From NCBI RefSeq assembly GCF_013141865.1, contig NZ_RCST01000001.1, forward strand, positions 1,302,001 to 1,366,000: a stretch of DNA of 64,000 nt, in the 5' to 3' direction. The notes beneath the pieces were generated by a model. That model had not been told where the DNA came from and did not search any database. It saw only the letters and a program-made list of their open reading frames with translations. Position numbers and translations under genes: made by a program. This DNA is from Methylomonas sp. ZR1 (GTDB lineage Bacteria; Pseudomonadota; Gammaproteobacteria; Methylococcales; Methylomonadaceae). Within the stretch, counting starts at the first letter, position 1. Every line of letters begins with the position of its first letter. Shown here in pieces: positions 62,853 to 64,000 of the stretch.

Positions 62853-64000
62853 TCAGAACCAGTAGTCCTGGTCAGAATCGTCCGCTTCCTCATCGTCTCC
62901 CGCCGTCACTGTTGCCGGTTCTGCTGAATGCTCAGAAGGGTTGGATTCATCTGCATCGCTGTCGGTTACCAGTTTGGTCTGATTTTTATCAAGTAAGACC
63001 TCAAGCGCCCAGTCATCCGATGCCGATTCCGGTTCGAGTTCATCGTCGAAGATGCCGTCAAACAGATCGGTATAATCGTGGCTGTCTGGAACGGTTTCAA
63101 TAATGACAGGTGTTGGTTCTGTTGCGACTGTTGTTGCTGTTGGTACTGTCGGTGGCTCGTACTCCGCGTGATCAATGGTTTCATCAATATCAACCTCTTC
63201 AACAACGGGCGGTTGAGTCGCTAATAGTCCTTCACCGTGCCGACGGGTTTTATCCGGATCGGACAACAGCATCGCCGTAGCTAAAATCTCCTGCAAAATG
63301 CTGCCTTCAATGGCACCTTTGTTGGGAATTCTCGCCAGTAGGTCGTCAATGGTGCTGACGACCGGCGCGACCCGATGATCCAGAAAACCCAGACCATCGA
63401 GTTTGTCACGCATACGGCGAATCGGTCGTAACGCATTTCGCGTCACTTGCTCCTTGCCTAGCAACGACTGCTCGATGAGTTGATTGGCTTCCACGGAGAT
63501 TTCGTAGAACATCTGCTCACTGAGTGAACCGATTTTGCTTTCCAGACGCGCGACGTCTGCCGGCGGCAAACTATCGGGCAAACCGACGCTGACCACCAGA
63601 AAATCAAACGACAGCCGCGTCGAGACAAACTCCACCGAATCCACCGCTTGCTCGATAATGCCGGCAAATTCCGGATGGCGAACCACCCAGTCAGTCACCG
63701 CCGCATCGTAACCGGCAATAAACTCGGTTTTAGCCGCTGCAAAATCCAGCGCAATGCGCTCGAGTTCCGCGGTAATACTGGCGGCCGATTCAACCGGTAC
63801 GGCAAAGCCACCCAGAAAGCGGGTGCCAACGCGCAAGCAAATGCGTTCGGCTTCCTTCTTCAGGCGGTTAAATACCGTCAGCTTATCGGGATCGAGCAAA
63901 CGTTTGGAACCCAGGCTGGCTAAATCCTCCGGCGGCAATTTGCTACCATCGGCCAGCACCAGGTCTTCTTTTTTCAGTTTCTTGCGGGCGCCGTAGATAT
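62853..64000 (-). CDS. DUF3150 protein (5' end outside window)
   Basis: At least 380 residues; the frame stays open to the right edge, so the start at 63959 is not the true one. The conserved opening ARKKL...LPPEDLASLGSKRL is typical of DUF3150. A long helical body follows (KKEAERICLRVGTRFLGGFAVP, in parts), then RNALRPIRRMRDKLDGLGFLDHR. The C-terminus from about residue 270 is acidic and low-complexity (rich in Glu, Asp, Thr, Val) and ends EADDSDQDYWF. DUF3150 proteins accompany CobT-like VWA and CobS-like AAA proteins on mobile elements; their function is unknown. Confidence 0.8.
   Translation of the reverse strand, partial: IYGARKKLKKEDLVLADGSKLPPEDLASLGSKRLLDPDKLTVFNRLKKEAERICLRVGTRFLGGFAVPVESAASITAELERIALDFAAAKTEFIAGYDAAVTDWVVRHPEFAGIIEQAVDSVEFVSTRLSFDFLVVSVGLPDSLPPADVARLESKIGSLSEQMFYEISVEANQLIEQSLLGKEQVTRNALRPIRRMRDKLDGLGFLDHRVAPVVSTIDDLLARIPNKGAIEGSILQEILATAMLLSDPDKTRRHGEGLLATQPPVVEEVDIDETIDHAEYEPPTVPTATTVATEPTPVIIETVPDSHDYTDLFDGIFDDELEPESASDDWALEVLLDKNQTKLVTDSDADESNPSEHSAEPATVTAGDDEEADDSDQDYWF

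Overview
The window reads as a chromosomal segment of a gammaproteobacterium. The order rpsB-tsf-pyrH-frr-uppS-cdsA-dxr-rseP, the MEP-pathway gene dxr, glnD next to map, and the protein style suggest a Methylococcales (Methylomonas-like) methanotroph. The genus is an inference; no methane-oxidation gene lies in the window.

Left part (1-33.3 kb) is ordinary core genome. It holds a c-di-GMP phosphodiesterase (5' end outside), a small TraR/DksA zinc finger, a FemAB/GNAT-like acyltransferase, a DUF938 methyltransferase, a lemA-TPM-TPM operon and a small heat-shock protein with a sigma-32-like promoter. Next come a diflavin reductase (CysJ type) downstream of an unusually long GltB-type glutamate synthase, a UbiH-family hydroxylase, and glnD/map. 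Then follow the ribosomal/cell-envelope operon rpsB to rseP, a DsbC-type isomerase, a CHASE2 histidine kinase with FecR and OmpA-like proteins, and mutS.

Right part (33.3-64 kb) looks like one mobile element inserted upstream of mutS. It opens with a tyrosine integrase, whose start codon sits in an 18-bp perfect inverted repeat, and an AlpA-type regulator. Next is an unusual operon of two FlhD/FlhC-like pairs, the family that includes SetDC/AcaDC activators of conjugative elements. The second FlhD is fused to a STAS-like (DUF4325) domain, and the second FlhC gene is split by a complete IS21-family element with a 6-bp target duplication. A cobalamin riboswitch then precedes a block of corrin-ring genes: cbtB, cbtA, cbiA, cobM, cbiX, cobH, cbiD, cbiET, cobI, cbiG, cobE, cobJ, a 2Fe-2S ferredoxin and a frameshifted cysG. 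This is the early-cobalt (anaerobic) route; no precorrin-6A reductase is visible. A decayed transposase separates it from a minus-strand block typical of integrative/conjugative elements: GHKL ATPase, DUF4942-type adenine methyltransferase, small unknowns, a CobT-like VWA protein and a DUF3150 protein running off the right edge.

Five genes of that last block are each preceded by a short leader of the same layout but different sequence: a GC-rich hairpin, then a third segment that can usually compete for one arm or pair around the hairpin, then a Shine-Dalgarno and ATG. These leaders, the tandem FlhDC pairs and the B12 locus as apparent mobile cargo are the most interesting points. Two genes (cysG and a small zinc-motif gene) carry single-base frameshifts in short homopolymers, so base-level errors cannot be excluded.
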